From positions 1 to 64,000 of the IMG/VR virus record IMGVR_UViG_3300035187_002824: a stretch of 64,000 nucleotides of DNA; one strand, written 5' to 3'. Below, piece after piece: positions 44,158 to 51,767 of this stretch (position 1 is its first letter; every line of letters starts with the position of its first letter). The position numbers and the translations under genes were made by a program. The notes below the pieces were generated by a model. It saw only the letters and a program-made list of their open reading frames with translations, had not been told where the DNA came from and ran no database searches. Origin of the DNA: a virus.

Positions 44158-45603
44158 ATGAATAGAGCACTAAGAGAAAAGATTGTACAAACACTTGCCG
44201 AGGCAATGTCGAATGGTGTTGTTACTACAACTGAAGATGTAATGAGGTTCATAAAAAAGAACTTCAACATTCAGATAGCTAAAAGAACATCTTTCGAATA
44301 CAAGGTGAGAGCTTCAGAGATCATGATCGGTAATGTTGTTATAAACCCGATTGATCAAGATCCTGAGAAAACGAAGTTCACGGTAGATCATTCCGGATAC
44401 ACAATCAGGACAAAGCAAGGAGATGTGCAAGTCTCCATTGAGATGGCGGACCGGTTGATGTATGAATACTCTGAGCATGGATTAAACATGACCCAGGTTG
44501 AGATCATCAACAAATACCGGTTCACTCCTGTTCAGTTCCACGCTATCAAGAGTGCACTTGGAATGTACAAGAAGGCGAACATCTTCTGCCAGTTCACGAT
44601 GGATAACCTTCCAAAGGAAGAGATCGCCGAAAGAACAGAAAAGCTTATCAGCAATGCTCTTGATGACAGAAACAATATCAAGAACATTTACGATAGAACC
44701 GTAACAAAGAAGTCCAAGGAGCAGATTAATGCTGTTCAATCCCGGGAACTTGCCAAACAGATATTATCCATTGAGATATCAAACCTCCTGGCCGAGTCAT
44801 CAATTCAAAAAGTTTCCATATTAAGAAACAAAGAATCAAACCTCAGACCTATAGTTGTGAATACTGCTGACTGGCATGTTGGCGCTGAGGTATCTGGACT
44901 TCATAAAACAAAAGACTATAGCCCGGAAATTCTTGAATCATACATAGAGCAGATCGGTGAGATTACATCATCCTATTGTTCTTCAGATGTCACGCTTGTA
45001 ATCAACGGTGACATCATCGAATCATTTACCGGTAAGATGCATAAGAACCAGTTCATGAGTATTGCCAAGGGATACTACGGCTCAAAGGTTGTAGTTGAAG
45101 CGTACAAGATGATCCTTCTTCTTGCTTCGAAAATAGAGAACCTGAAGACAATCGTTATTACAGGAGGGAACCACGACCGGTTCTCGGATGACAATGACTT
45201 CGATGTCAATGGTGAAATTGCAGAGATCATCTCTTATATGGTGGCTACCACGCTGAAAGATAATGTGACAGTCATTTACTCAAATGGGGTCGTATCGCAG
45301 GAGATTGATGGGATAAATTACGTGTGGGCCCACGGACACAAGAAGCGTGACGCTATGCCAGCAGACAGGATCTTGTTTAAATATGGAAGGCAGAGCATGT
45401 TCAATATGATCATCCACGCGCACAAGCATACGAGGGAGATAAACAAAGATGACCTGCAGTATCGTGTACTCAGGTTGCCATCTTTGTTTACCGGTAATAG
45501 CTACTCAGAAGATCTTGGGTTCTCCACGCTTGGAGGATTCGTTATCACATACAACAACGGGAAAGGATACCCGGTTACGGTTGATCATCCATTGGCGTTA
45601 TAA
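44158..45603 (+). CDS. calcineurin-like metallophosphoesterase (SbcD/Mre11-like fold)
   Basis: The start at 44158 (MNRALREKIVQ) is preferred because it follows the previous stop. The 481-residue protein has helical, possibly DNA-binding N-terminal ~200 residues. The metallophosphoesterase motifs follow in order: DWHVG (~238), GDIIE (~283), GGNHDR (~336), AHGHKK (~392) and HAHKH (~420). It could be a phosphodiesterase or nuclease partner for the SbcC-like ATPase at the left edge, although the two genes are not adjacent here. Confidence 0.82.
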   Translation: MNRALREKIVQTLAEAMSNGVVTTTEDVMRFIKKNFNIQIAKRTSFEYKVRASEIMIGNVVINPIDQDPEKTKFTVDHSGYTIRTKQGDVQVSIEMADRLMYEYSEHGLNMTQVEIINKYRFTPVQFHAIKSALGMYKKANIFCQFTMDNLPKEEIAERTEKLISNALDDRNNIKNIYDRTVTKKSKEQINAVQSRELAKQILSIEISNLLAESSIQKVSILRNKESNLRPIVVNTADWHVGAEVSGLHKTKDYSPEILESYIEQIGEITSSYCSSDVTLVINGDIIESFTGKMHKNQFMSIAKGYYGSKVVVEAYKMILLLASKIENLKTIVITGGNHDRFSDDNDFDVNGEIAEIISYMVATTLKDNVTVIYSNGVVSQEIDGINYVWAHGHKKRDAMPADRILFKYGRQSMFNMIIHAHKHTREINKDDLQYRVLRLPSLFTGNSYSEDLGFSTLGGFVITYNNGKGYPVTVDHPLAL

Positions 45604-45895
45604 CACCAGAGAACATAGTATCAGAATAACATGTGAAGGCGAGATGGACATTTCCATTCTCGTCTTTTCCTGTTACAGCCACACCACACAAGTGTCCAAA
45701 TATTGCATTGCTGAATCCCGGGAACTTACTGTTTACAATCATGATCTGCATGTTGATACGCTTATCATCAAGATCAAGATCCTCATCATCAATCTCGTCA
45801 TCGTCATCCATCCCAGCAATCATTGGTGCCGGTGGCTCAACAGACGGCCCGACGAAAATCATATGATCATTTCCTAAAATAACTTTGTGTTCCAT
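45575..45895 (-). CDS. acidic hypothetical protein
   Basis: 106 residues with a poly-acidic stretch (MDDDDEIDDEDLDLDD, about 29-44) flanked by small beta segments. It converges with the phosphoesterase gene and overlaps its end by 29 nt. The acidic run could mimic DNA. No family recognised. Confidence 0.62.
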   Translation of the reverse strand: MEHKVILGNDHMIFVGPSVEPPAPMIAGMDDDDEIDDEDLDLDDKRINMQIMIVNSKFPGFSNAIFGHLCGVAVTGKDENGNVHLAFTCYSDTMFSGVITPMDDQP

Positions 45896-45914
45896 AGTGT
45901 ATTGTTACGAATAA

Positions 45915-45940
45915 AAAAGCCGGATGTTACTCCGGCTTTT
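45915..45940 (-). terminator. terminator between 46011 unit and 45895 gene
   Basis: AAAAGCCGGA / TCCGGCTTTT stem, a member of the same AAAAGCC...GGCTTTT family. Near-symmetrical and probably active in both directions. Confidence 0.85.
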
Positions 45941-45942
45941 GA

Positions 45943-46011
45943 TTATTTTTTCGGCGGGTTCCAGGAGTCCTCAAGAACTCCGTTTGGAAGTTTAACAATA
46001 ACGTCACTCAT
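45943..46011 (-). CDS. 22-residue microprotein
   Basis: A tiny frame (MSDVIVKLPNGVLEDSWNPP plus KK) whose ATG overlaps the preceding stop as ATGA and which ends just before a terminator. Such coupling supports translation. Function unknown. Confidence 0.45.
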   Translation of the reverse strand: MSDVIVKLPNGVLEDSWNPPKK

Positions 46012-46334
46012 AGTATCTGCATTTCAAAATACAAAGTTAACTCTTTATTCAAATACCTTTCTTCTGGAATCTTAGAAAAAGATGGCCACGGCTTAAAGAT
46101 AAACAAGCCAAGATCCCTTTCGTGAAACAGCCACTTCTGGTTGTACTTATCCACATATAGGAACTTTTCAGGATTCTCCTCAGCATCAGGTAGATACTCA
46201 GTCACAACCATTAACATGTTGTTTGGTTCTGATTGTTTAAGTGGCTTCAGAAACTGAAACCACTTTCTTTTTTCCTGCTTGAGAAAAACCGGGAATACCG
46301 ATTTAATTACACCTTTAAAAAGTTTTCGCTTCAT
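46008..46334 (-). CDS. hypothetical protein
   Basis: 108 residues with a basic N-terminus (MKRKLFKGVIKSVF) and an aromatic-rich body. It overlaps the dNMP kinase gene upstream by 20 nt and the 22-residue frame downstream by 4 nt. No family recognised. Confidence 0.6.
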   Translation of the reverse strand: MKRKLFKGVIKSVFPVFLKQEKRKWFQFLKPLKQSEPNNMLMVVTEYLPDAEENPEKFLYVDKYNQKWLFHERDLGLFIFKPWPSFSKIPEERYLNKELTLYFEMQIL

Positions 46335-46980
46335 TCTCCATGATGTATTTCAAAAGCGTATCAACAATCTCTTCAGTGGATGATATCTCTGTGTTGAACA
46401 CATCATCAAATATCTCAAGATACTTGTCATCATCAAGAGCAGTCTCAGAGATGTGGTTCAAGTTACGGTTAGAGTTTGCTCTAACTTTGGCCGGATCACC
46501 TTCAAGGCGGATACACAGTCTTTTGATACCATCGTTCTTAGGTGCAAACATGTCGAGCTCATTCGGGAATCGAACATCAGGAACAATCACCAAGGTATCT
46601 ATGTTGGAAAACCCAACTCTGAACGCTTCCTTAATCTTCTTCTCAGCAATATTTACCCAGATATTCTCGCCGAAAATCTCACGCATGCCTACTCCAAACT
46701 TCTGCATGAATTCACCATATGTAACATTGTCAAAAGCAATGTCATTCTTGTGCTCTTGAGATGGCTCACCATTCTCATCAACAACCATCCCGAGATTGTT
46801 TGCTGCGAAATTCTTGATGGCCGATGCAAAAGAAATGTATTGAACATTCATTCTGTACGGACGTCCGATGACCATGTTGGAATCGTTCAGCTTTTCAATT
46901 ACATAAGCCAAAGCATTTTGAGTTGTGGTCTTTCCGGATCCAATCTTACCGGAGATACCGAGGATGATTTTTCTTCCCAT
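46315..46980 (-). CDS. deoxynucleoside monophosphate kinase
   Basis: 221 residues. P-loop GISGKIGSGKTT (residues 8-19), then DVRFPNELD and NHISETALDDD, conserved in T4 gp1-like dNMP kinases. The enzyme converts dNMPs released from host DNA to dNDPs and so supplies phage replication. It sits in the leftward accessory operon, not in the replication module. Confidence 0.86.
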   Translation of the reverse strand: MGRKIILGISGKIGSGKTTTQNALAYVIEKLNDSNMVIGRPYRMNVQYISFASAIKNFAANNLGMVVDENGEPSQEHKNDIAFDNVTYGEFMQKFGVGMREIFGENIWVNIAEKKIKEAFRVGFSNIDTLVIVPDVRFPNELDMFAPKNDGIKRLCIRLEGDPAKVRANSNRNLNHISETALDDDKYLEIFDDVFNTEISSTEEIVDTLLKYIMENEAKTF

Positions 46981-46983
46981 AGA

Positions 46984-47238
46984 TTATTTTATTTTTTGTT
47001 TCATACCGATTACTGTTCCGATGGCCCCTCCAATAAGATGAGCTATAATAGTGAGATACTCAGAGCCTATGTTCATCACTGCTTTCGCGCCGAGTCCAGT
47101 TGTTATCAACCAAAGTATACCAACACCGGTCCCGGAAACTACAGCGCCTACCATGTTATCGCGGGATGTATACTTGACATTTATGGTTCTCAGATAGAGA
47201 AATCCTATTTGCGCGAACAACACGATTAAAGCTTCCAT
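46984..47238 (-). CDS. small multi-span membrane protein
   Basis: 84 residues with three hydrophobic segments (about 3-18, 29-48 and 60-78) and a basic C-terminus (GMKQKIK). It could be a holin-like or superinfection-exclusion protein. It ends 3 nt before the dNMP kinase start. No family recognised. Confidence 0.6.
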   Translation of the reverse strand: MEALIVLFAQIGFLYLRTINVKYTSRDNMVGAVVSGTGVGILWLITTGLGAKAVMNIGSEYLTIIAHLIGGAIGTVIGMKQKIK

Positions 47239-47244
47239 TGATTA

Positions 47245-47275
47245 TTGTAACGTATCTTGTAATTTTTTGTTACAA
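47245..47275. promoter_or_regulatory. inverted repeat upstream of the membrane-protein gene
   Basis: Perfect 7-bp arms TTGTAAC / GTTACAA with a 17-nt AT-rich spacer, just before the ATG at 47238. Could be an operator or an mRNA leader hairpin. Confidence 0.4.
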
Positions 47276-47276
47276 A

Positions 47277-47303
47277 AAAAGCCGGGAGATTATCCCGGCT
47301 TTT
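47277..47303 (-). terminator. terminator after the Acb2/Tad1-like gene
   Basis: AAAAGCCGGG / CCCGGCTTTT stem. On the minus strand it is followed by a T-run. It isolates the gene at 47322 from its downstream neighbour. Confidence 0.88.
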
Positions 47304-47321
47304 AAAATAGTTTTTAGAATC

Positions 47322-47636
47322 TTACCAAGTGATAGCTTTCACAGCCCACATCTGAGCTCCTTGAGCCTCGGTGATTGCAATTGAATACAATCGCTTTTTC
47401 TCCGGATCATCAGTTTGATTTCGCTTATCATTGAGGTCATCAATAATATGTGAGAATAACGACTTCTGATAATCTACATCAGAGTTATTGCTTGGATTAA
47501 AAGATAACCCTACAGCCTTAGCTCCATAGCTTTGTGCTGGGATGTCATGTTGACGGCCTGCCTCTGCAGGTACTTCAGAACGGACACCGCGTTCTTCAAT
47601 TTCTTGTCCTTCTTCTTCTTTTGTAACTTCACTCAT
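47322..47636 (-). CDS. Acb2/Tad1-hairpin-like protein (putative anti-defence nucleotide sponge)
   Basis: 104 residues. After a charged leader, YGAKAVGLSFNPSNNSDVDY and SIAITEAQGAQMWAVKAITW match a widespread small phage family that I recall being grouped with the Acb2/Tad1 hairpin domain. Studied members bind cyclic oligonucleotides or related signals and block CBASS or Thoeris defence. Binding specificity here is unknown. The gene has its own terminator and may form a separate unit. Confidence 0.72.
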   Translation of the reverse strand: MSEVTKEEEGQEIEERGVRSEVPAEAGRQHDIPAQSYGAKAVGLSFNPSNNSDVDYQKSLFSHIIDDLNDKRNQTDDPEKKRLYSIAITEAQGAQMWAVKAITW

Positions 47637-47752
47637 AAATAGTTTTTTAAAGTTTGAAAATGTATTGATAGAGACTTCGTTTACGTATCTGGGCGGGGAA
47701 AAGTTACAGTAGTTTTAAGACAGGTAAACGCAATGTAAATCAACTATTTAGC

Positions 47753-47822
47753 AATTGTTTCCCTCATTGATAAGGGAAACAATTATCATCCATAATAACC
47801 GTATTGGAATGTTATGGATGAT
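47753..47822. terminator. two tandem strong hairpins
   Basis: 12-bp arms AATTGTTTCCCT / AGGGAAACAATT (47753-47784) and 11-bp arms ATCATCCATAA / TTATGGATGAT (47785-47822), directly adjacent. They lie after the DUF3307-like gene and may end its transcript or be part of a recombination site. Confidence 0.6.
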
Positions 47823-47843
47823 TAAGCGAGACTTAGCGGGGAG

Positions 47844-48182
47844 TTATGCACAATAATAAGCGACCGTAGCCATCCAAAGAATATGAACTACATTGTCAAC
47901 TATTACGTGTCCCCAAAATCTACTTATTTCAGGTTGAAATTTTCCTGTTACTCTACAAAACCAAGCAATTATATAAGTACGGTCTTGTATGTAGTGTTGC
48001 ACTGCTATTAAAAGCAATCCAAGTGGGTTTATACTTGTGAATATAAATGGTATCATATAAGTTAAAATATGAACCAAGCAAATCCAACTGTTTTTCTTTT
48101 TGTTTAATGCCATCCAATCGTTTTGAAGTAGATAATCCCCGATTAAGTGGGCATAAATCCATGGTAAAGCAAATCCAATCAT
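47844..48182 (-). CDS. DUF3307-like membrane protein
   Basis: I chose the ATG at 48182 (MIGFALPWIYAHLIGDYLLQ), since the upstream 13 residues lack support. The motif HLIGDYLLQNDWMALNKKKN, four hydrophobic segments and an internal VQHYIQDR match the DUF3307 family (unknown function, often near SatD-like genes). The stop codon lies inside GCATAAC, as in the HD gene at 48814, suggesting a cassette boundary. Confidence 0.75.
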   Translation of the reverse strand: MIGFALPWIYAHLIGDYLLQNDWMALNKKKNSWICLVHILTYMIPFIFTSINPLGLLLIAVQHYIQDRTYIIAWFCRVTGKFQPEISRFWGHVIVDNVVHILWMATVAYYCA

Positions 48183-48217
48183 TTTATTTAAGTGTTTAAT
48201 TAATAATAAATTACTGT

Positions 48218-48347
48218 GCATAACAAGCGGTCATAAAACATTGGGGTTTAATCTGTTATTCAAACTTTACCCACATGCAAAGTTCCGTTTCGGCTGATAG
48301 GTTTGTAGCTCGCATTCCCCAACGATTTTATACCGCCAGCCGTTACC
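48218..48347 (-). repeat. attC-like imperfect hairpin 1
   Basis: Long imperfect arms: plus-strand CATAAAACATTGGGG region (48218-48246) against CCCCAACGATTTTATACCGC (48317-48347). It starts with GCATAAC and ends with CGTTACC. It resembles an integron attC or a similar cassette-junction repeat. No integrase is visible. Confidence 0.45.
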
Positions 48348-48354
48348 TGCAAGT

Positions 48355-48696
48355 CTACGTGACGTTTTCAAAATAAAGTTTATTACTTGGGTTTTCAGGG
48401 TTCAAGTTGTTCAATGCCAACCGACCAAAAGAACCTTTTTCAACCGACTTTTCAATTAACGCAACTGATAATTGTTCGTGAGTAAATCCGTTCTGTTTAG
48501 CAAATGAAAAAGCAACCTGTATCAAGTCCACAAATTCCATAATATCCTTATGGTCGCTTGCTTGAATTTCAGCTAATTCCTCACGAACTTTAATTGCATA
48601 AAGTCGGTTCAATTCGTCTTGGTCGGTAATAGTTTCCCATTCACCCTCTTTTAGTTTTTCAGTAATAAACTTTCTGATTAATTTCTTTGGTTTCAT
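48355..48696 (-). CDS. MazG/PRA-PH-like nucleotide pyrophosphohydrolase
   Basis: 113 residues with the pattern of the MazG-like/phosphoribosyl-ATP-pyrophosphohydrolase family: KKLIRKFITEKL start, KVREELAEIQ, then DIMEFVDLIQVAFSFAKQNG with the E..E...E/D layout that binds Mg. Such enzymes hydrolyse NTPs or modified nucleotides. It lies between two attC-like repeats. Confidence 0.7.
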   Translation of the reverse strand: MKPKKLIRKFITEKLKEGEWETITDQDELNRLYAIKVREELAEIQASDHKDIMEFVDLIQVAFSFAKQNGFTHEQLSVALIEKSVEKGSFGRLALNNLNPENPSNKLYFENVT

Positions 48697-48730
48697 TTTC
48701 GTGTTTTAATTAAATTCCTACTGATAAACC

Positions 48731-48819
48731 GCCCAACAGATAACAGCGGTTTGTGGTCATTAACCAGACCACACAAGGCTTTGCTTCGTTAACGAACCAC
48801 AAGTCGAAAAGCGTTATGC
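48731..48819 (-). repeat. attC-like imperfect hairpin 2
   Basis: Bounded on the minus strand by GCATAAC (with the stop codon of the HD gene) and GTTGGGC (GTTRRRY). Internal arms are CTTGTGG / CCACAAA with AACGC against GCTGTT. This has the layout of an attC site. Confidence 0.48.
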
Positions 48820-49353
48820 GTTACGCAACGCTGCCGTGTGCCCCAACAATATTTTCAAATCATTGACAATATATCGGTAATGGTGCATTTCGCTTTCGTT
48901 TGGAAATAATGATTGCAAAAAATCATCATTCTCTTTCTGATAAACACCATACATCCGTGACATATTATCGTAGCTATATTGGACGTTTGCAAGCCTATCA
49001 CATAGCTTTACATACTTTGCCCACATTGTTTTTCTGATGCCATCGTAGTAAGCCTCGTTTGCTCTTTCTTTTCGGTTCTTGCCTTTCTCATTCGTTACAG
49101 CATAAACAATGTTTGCGACCGTTTCACCAGCTACTTGTTTCACATCGTTGTAAGTAAGCCTACAATCCTCAATCGTATCGTGTAACCAACAAGCTGCCAA
49201 TACATCGCTTTGAGCCTGTACAGGTATGCAATCAATATACTTTTGTGCAATCATAGCTACCATAGCTAAATGCACCGAATAAGGTTTACCATCGTATAAA
49301 TGGTTTGTGTTGTTGTGTGCTTCAATTGCGAAGCTGATAATTTTACTGTTCAT
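48814..49353 (-). CDS. HD-domain hydrolase, MESH1/SpoT-like
   Basis: 179 residues. H28 (PYSVHL), CWLHDTIED (H58, D59) and KLCDRLANV (D119) match the HD motif set of SpoT/MESH1-type (p)ppGpp hydrolases, with VTNEKGKNRKER between. It probably destroys alarmones or related nucleotides and would blunt the host stringent response or an alarmone-triggered defence. It is the third cassette-like gene of the run. Confidence 0.8.
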   Translation of the reverse strand: MNSKIISFAIEAHNNTNHLYDGKPYSVHLAMVAMIAQKYIDCIPVQAQSDVLAACWLHDTIEDCRLTYNDVKQVAGETVANIVYAVTNEKGKNRKERANEAYYDGIRKTMWAKYVKLCDRLANVQYSYDNMSRMYGVYQKENDDFLQSLFPNESEMHHYRYIVNDLKILLGHTAALRNA

Positions 49354-49410
49354 ATTTCAAATTTCAATTCGTTTTCAAAAAGACAGAACACATAACATTT
49401 ATGTGCAGAA

Positions 49411-49635
49411 CTACAATTCTACTATCCAAGAAGGATATGGGTATTGATGTCTTTCTCCGATTACTGGTGCAGGAGCCATCCAATCATTTCCATCAGGATG
49501 CCTTACAGGTTTTTTATCTACGATTTTTAAACCGTTCTTAATTAAGTGCAGCTCAAACATAGCATTCCATTCCGGGCCTGAACCTGCATACTGTAACGCA
49601 TCATCTATTATTGTATTGTATTTCTCATGTGTCAT
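49411..49635 (-). CDS. hypothetical protein
   Basis: A 74-residue protein ending PYPSWIVEL, no recognised family. Its stop is followed by a small CACATAA-atg-TTATGTG hairpin. Part of the cassette-like run. Confidence 0.55.
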   Translation of the reverse strand: MTHEKYNTIIDDALQYAGSGPEWNAMFELHLIKNGLKIVDKKPVRHPDGNDWMAPAPVIGERHQYPYPSWIVEL

Positions 49636-49681
49636 TTCGTCTCAATTTAAAAATACATATAACAAGTTTTCAGTAACGGAA

Positions 49682-49837
49682 TTAATCACTTTCTTGATTA
49701 ATGCCAATAATTATCAAGTAAATGATCGCGTAAATTATAGGAGCTACCCCAATTAAAGGTAAAGGATTTTCCCAGCTTACCTTAAAACATATTAGCAATC
49801 CCATTGCGATAATTAAAATTTTGTCTATTACTTTCAT
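49682..49837 (-). CDS. 51-residue membrane protein
   Basis: A short frame, MKVIDKILIIAMGLLICFKV followed by IGVAPIIYAIIYLIIIG, gives two transmembrane helices and a charged end (NQESD). It fills an otherwise empty gap. Function unknown; may be a small accessory or toxin-like protein. Confidence 0.55.
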   Translation of the reverse strand: MKVIDKILIIAMGLLICFKVSWENPLPLIGVAPIIYAIIYLIIIGINQESD

Positions 49838-49916
49838 ATTTGAATGAGTTATTATACGTTATCTATTGTGGCCGTAGTTAATGAATGATATAGTAGTTAT
49901 TGCTTTATAAAGTGAT

Positions 49917-50111
49917 CTAATTTATTGTGCAAAGATTCCCTTCTTCGCCAATGGGTCCTTCTGGATACTGTTTCAATGCTTGATACTTTTCAATCCTAGC
50001 CATTACAGCGGCAGCCTGTTCCTGGAAATTATAATAATCTCCGTGTATGATTTCTGAAATATCTCTTACGAGTTTACCTTTCTCAGAATCGGGATGAATG
50101 ATTTCGCTCAT
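49917..50111 (-). CDS. small acidic hypothetical protein
   Basis: The ATG at 50111 (MSEIIHPDSEKGKLVRD) is preferred over 50129. About 64 residues, helical, with AVMARIEKYQALKQYPEG. No family recognised. Confidence 0.5.
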   Translation of the reverse strand: MSEIIHPDSEKGKLVRDISEIIHGDYYNFQEQAAAVMARIEKYQALKQYPEGPIGEEGNLCTIN

Positions 50112-50129
50112 GTTATTCTTTATTATCAT

Positions 50130-50298
50130 TAAAATAATTTACCACCGAAAACCGGCTATCGCCTAACGTCATTTTTACCGGCTCGGGAATGCTCTCCTTT
50201 CGGCATATTAGGCATCCTCTGTGGTAAATATTTGTACCCGCCCGGGTACGCTCGGGCCGGAAAATGATATATCACAAACCCGTAAGGGTATAAAATTT
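50130..50298. other. structured gene-free stretch
   Basis: Nested inverted repeats: ATTTACCAC / GTGGTAAAT outer arms around GCCTAA / TTAGGC, then GTACCCG / CGGGTAC (50234-50249) and ACCC / GGGT (about 50279-50290). No protein frame. It could be another recombination repeat or a structured RNA. Confidence 0.45.
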
Positions 50299-50511
50299 CT
50301 ACCGTCTACCACTCCAGAGATAAGATATGAAAAACACCATAGACATAAATAAAGAAATCAAATAAAGAACTAATGTTGAAAGAAAAACCAACTTCTCCCA
50401 ATCATATATCTTTCGATCGCCGTCAATGTGTAAACACACAAGCGCGTAAACTAATTGTATGTACATGGCTATTAAACAAAACACTGAAGTATTTATAAGG
50501 ATCTTTCTCAT
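50299..50511 (-). CDS. small two-span membrane protein
   Basis: The ATG at 50511 (MRKILINTSVFCLIAMYIQL) is chosen because it follows the previous stop by a few bases. 70 residues, helices at about 5-25 and 38-62, basic end (WSGRR). No family recognised. Confidence 0.55.
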   Translation of the reverse strand: MRKILINTSVFCLIAMYIQLVYALVCLHIDGDRKIYDWEKLVFLSTLVLYLISLFMSMVFFISYLWSGRR

Positions 50512-50515
50512 GGTT

Positions 50516-50776
50516 TTATATATCGTAATAAGTTTCTTTCCCGCAATCCACACATGTATGCTTAGCATACCTTTCTTGATAGTTGTTTTTAATTTTAACA
50601 CGAAAATGATCGCAACGACAAGGGCCGGATTCTTTTTTCTCCATGAAAGCGACAGCTGCCTTTTCTATTTCGATAAGCTCATCATCCATAGACATTTTAC
50701 TTACAGGATAAACCCTTCCTCGTGGATACTTTCTGCTCCAGTCAGCAAGTCTCTTTACTATATCTTCAGCGTTCAT
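50516..50776 (-). CDS. small zinc-ribbon-like protein
   Basis: ATG at 50776 (MNAEDIVKRLADW) or 50785. The C-terminal half has CRCDHF and THTCVDCGKE-like cysteines (CRC...CVDC) fitting a zinc ribbon. Overlaps the MazG-like gene end. Function unknown; perhaps a regulator. Confidence 0.6.
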   Translation of the reverse strand: MNAEDIVKRLADWSRKYPRGRVYPVSKMSMDDELIEIEKAAVAFMEKKESGPCRCDHFRVKIKNNYQERYAKHTCVDCGKETYYDI

Positions 50777-50777
50777 A

Positions 50778-51509
50778 TCAAACATTTACTTTTAAAAACT
50801 CAGAATCTCCTATGAAGATTTTTTTCTTAATCTCCCCTTTCTCAAACCCGGAACCGCTACTACCTTTCTCTCCGTATATGATGATATAGTCAGGAGTTAT
50901 CTCGTAGAATTTATTTGCAGTAGCATATAGCTCATCGTTCTTGTATATCTCCGCAACCTGCCAGTACCTGGAGTCATAGTGTTTCAGCACGAATTTATTC
51001 TTGTTTACGCGGGGAGAAATATTTTCTTTTTCAAAAACGATTGCATTTTTCTTGGCCTGCTCTTCTTTATAGTATTCTAATGGAGAAATCAAAATAGGCG
51101 CAACACTTTCATTATCAGGAATATAAGACTGAACATCAGACTCTTTAATCTGTCCTACGAGTTTCGCTCTATGGGAACGATTCAACCGGTCCGCCAGCCG
51201 GATCAGTTTTCTTTCCACGCTGATATCGATACGCTCCTTACACAGGAACGTCTCCAGCTGGGCGATCATGATCTTAACGTCAGCTACCTCACTACACAGC
51301 TCGTTGTATACATTGATATCTTCAATAGACATTTCAGAATGTGGTCTTGTGATACGTTCTTCAGAGACGAGCCCGGATCGGCGGGCCTTATTGATAGCTT
51401 TTATCAACTCGGACATTTCCTCAATAGCCATCATTAGCTGATCAGAAACGCCCCATGTTCTTACCGCTGACTTAAATAGATGCTCACTATCTTTCAATGG
51501 ATCACTCAT
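50778..51509 (-). CDS. MazG-like protein with C-terminal extension
   Basis: 243 residues. The N-terminal ~100 match MazG-type helical NTP pyrophosphohydrolases (QLMMAIEEMSELIKAINKAR, then NELCSEVADVKIMIAQLE with E..E...E..D metal ligands). The C-terminal half is a beta-rich domain of unknown type (RYWQVAEIYKNDELYATAN). It is a second MazG-like enzyme in the window, which suggests active management of the nucleotide pool. Confidence 0.72.
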   Translation of the reverse strand: MSDPLKDSEHLFKSAVRTWGVSDQLMMAIEEMSELIKAINKARRSGLVSEERITRPHSEMSIEDINVYNELCSEVADVKIMIAQLETFLCKERIDISVERKLIRLADRLNRSHRAKLVGQIKESDVQSYIPDNESVAPILISPLEYYKEEQAKKNAIVFEKENISPRVNKNKFVLKHYDSRYWQVAEIYKNDELYATANKFYEITPDYIIIYGEKGSSGSGFEKGEIKKKIFIGDSEFLKVNV

Positions 51510-51515
51510 ATAGGA

Positions 51516-51689
51516 TTAGTTTTTAGGGTAAACAAAGATTACACAAATCAGCGCAGCAACCATCACAACAAACAGTACTGCGGACCCGATCATAGCGCGG
51601 GGATCACCAGATTCTTTCGACTTAAAGAACATAGCCGCAAAGAACAGTAAGAAGAATAGCAGGAATGTGATAGGCATAAATGCTGACAT
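51516..51689 (-). CDS. 57-residue membrane protein
   Basis: MSAFMPITFLLFFLLFFAAM, then a short KSKESGDPRA loop, then a second hydrophobic helix (MIGSAVLFVVMVAALICVIF). A small two-helix hairpin located between a terminator and a MazG-like gene. No family recognised. Confidence 0.55.
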   Translation of the reverse strand: MSAFMPITFLLFFLLFFAAMFFKSKESGDPRAMIGSAVLFVVMVAALICVIFVYPKN

Positions 51690-51711
51690 AAGTTTTTTAT
51701 TACATATACGA

Positions 51712-51742
51712 AACCCCGGAACGTAATGTTTCGCCCGGGGTT
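51712..51742. terminator. GC-rich terminator hairpin
   Basis: AACCCCGG / CCGGGGTT arms. A good T-run follows on the plus strand, weaker on the minus. It separates the gene at 51768 from the small membrane protein. Confidence 0.75.
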
Positions 51743-51767
51743 CACTTTTTTATTAACAATAGTAATA

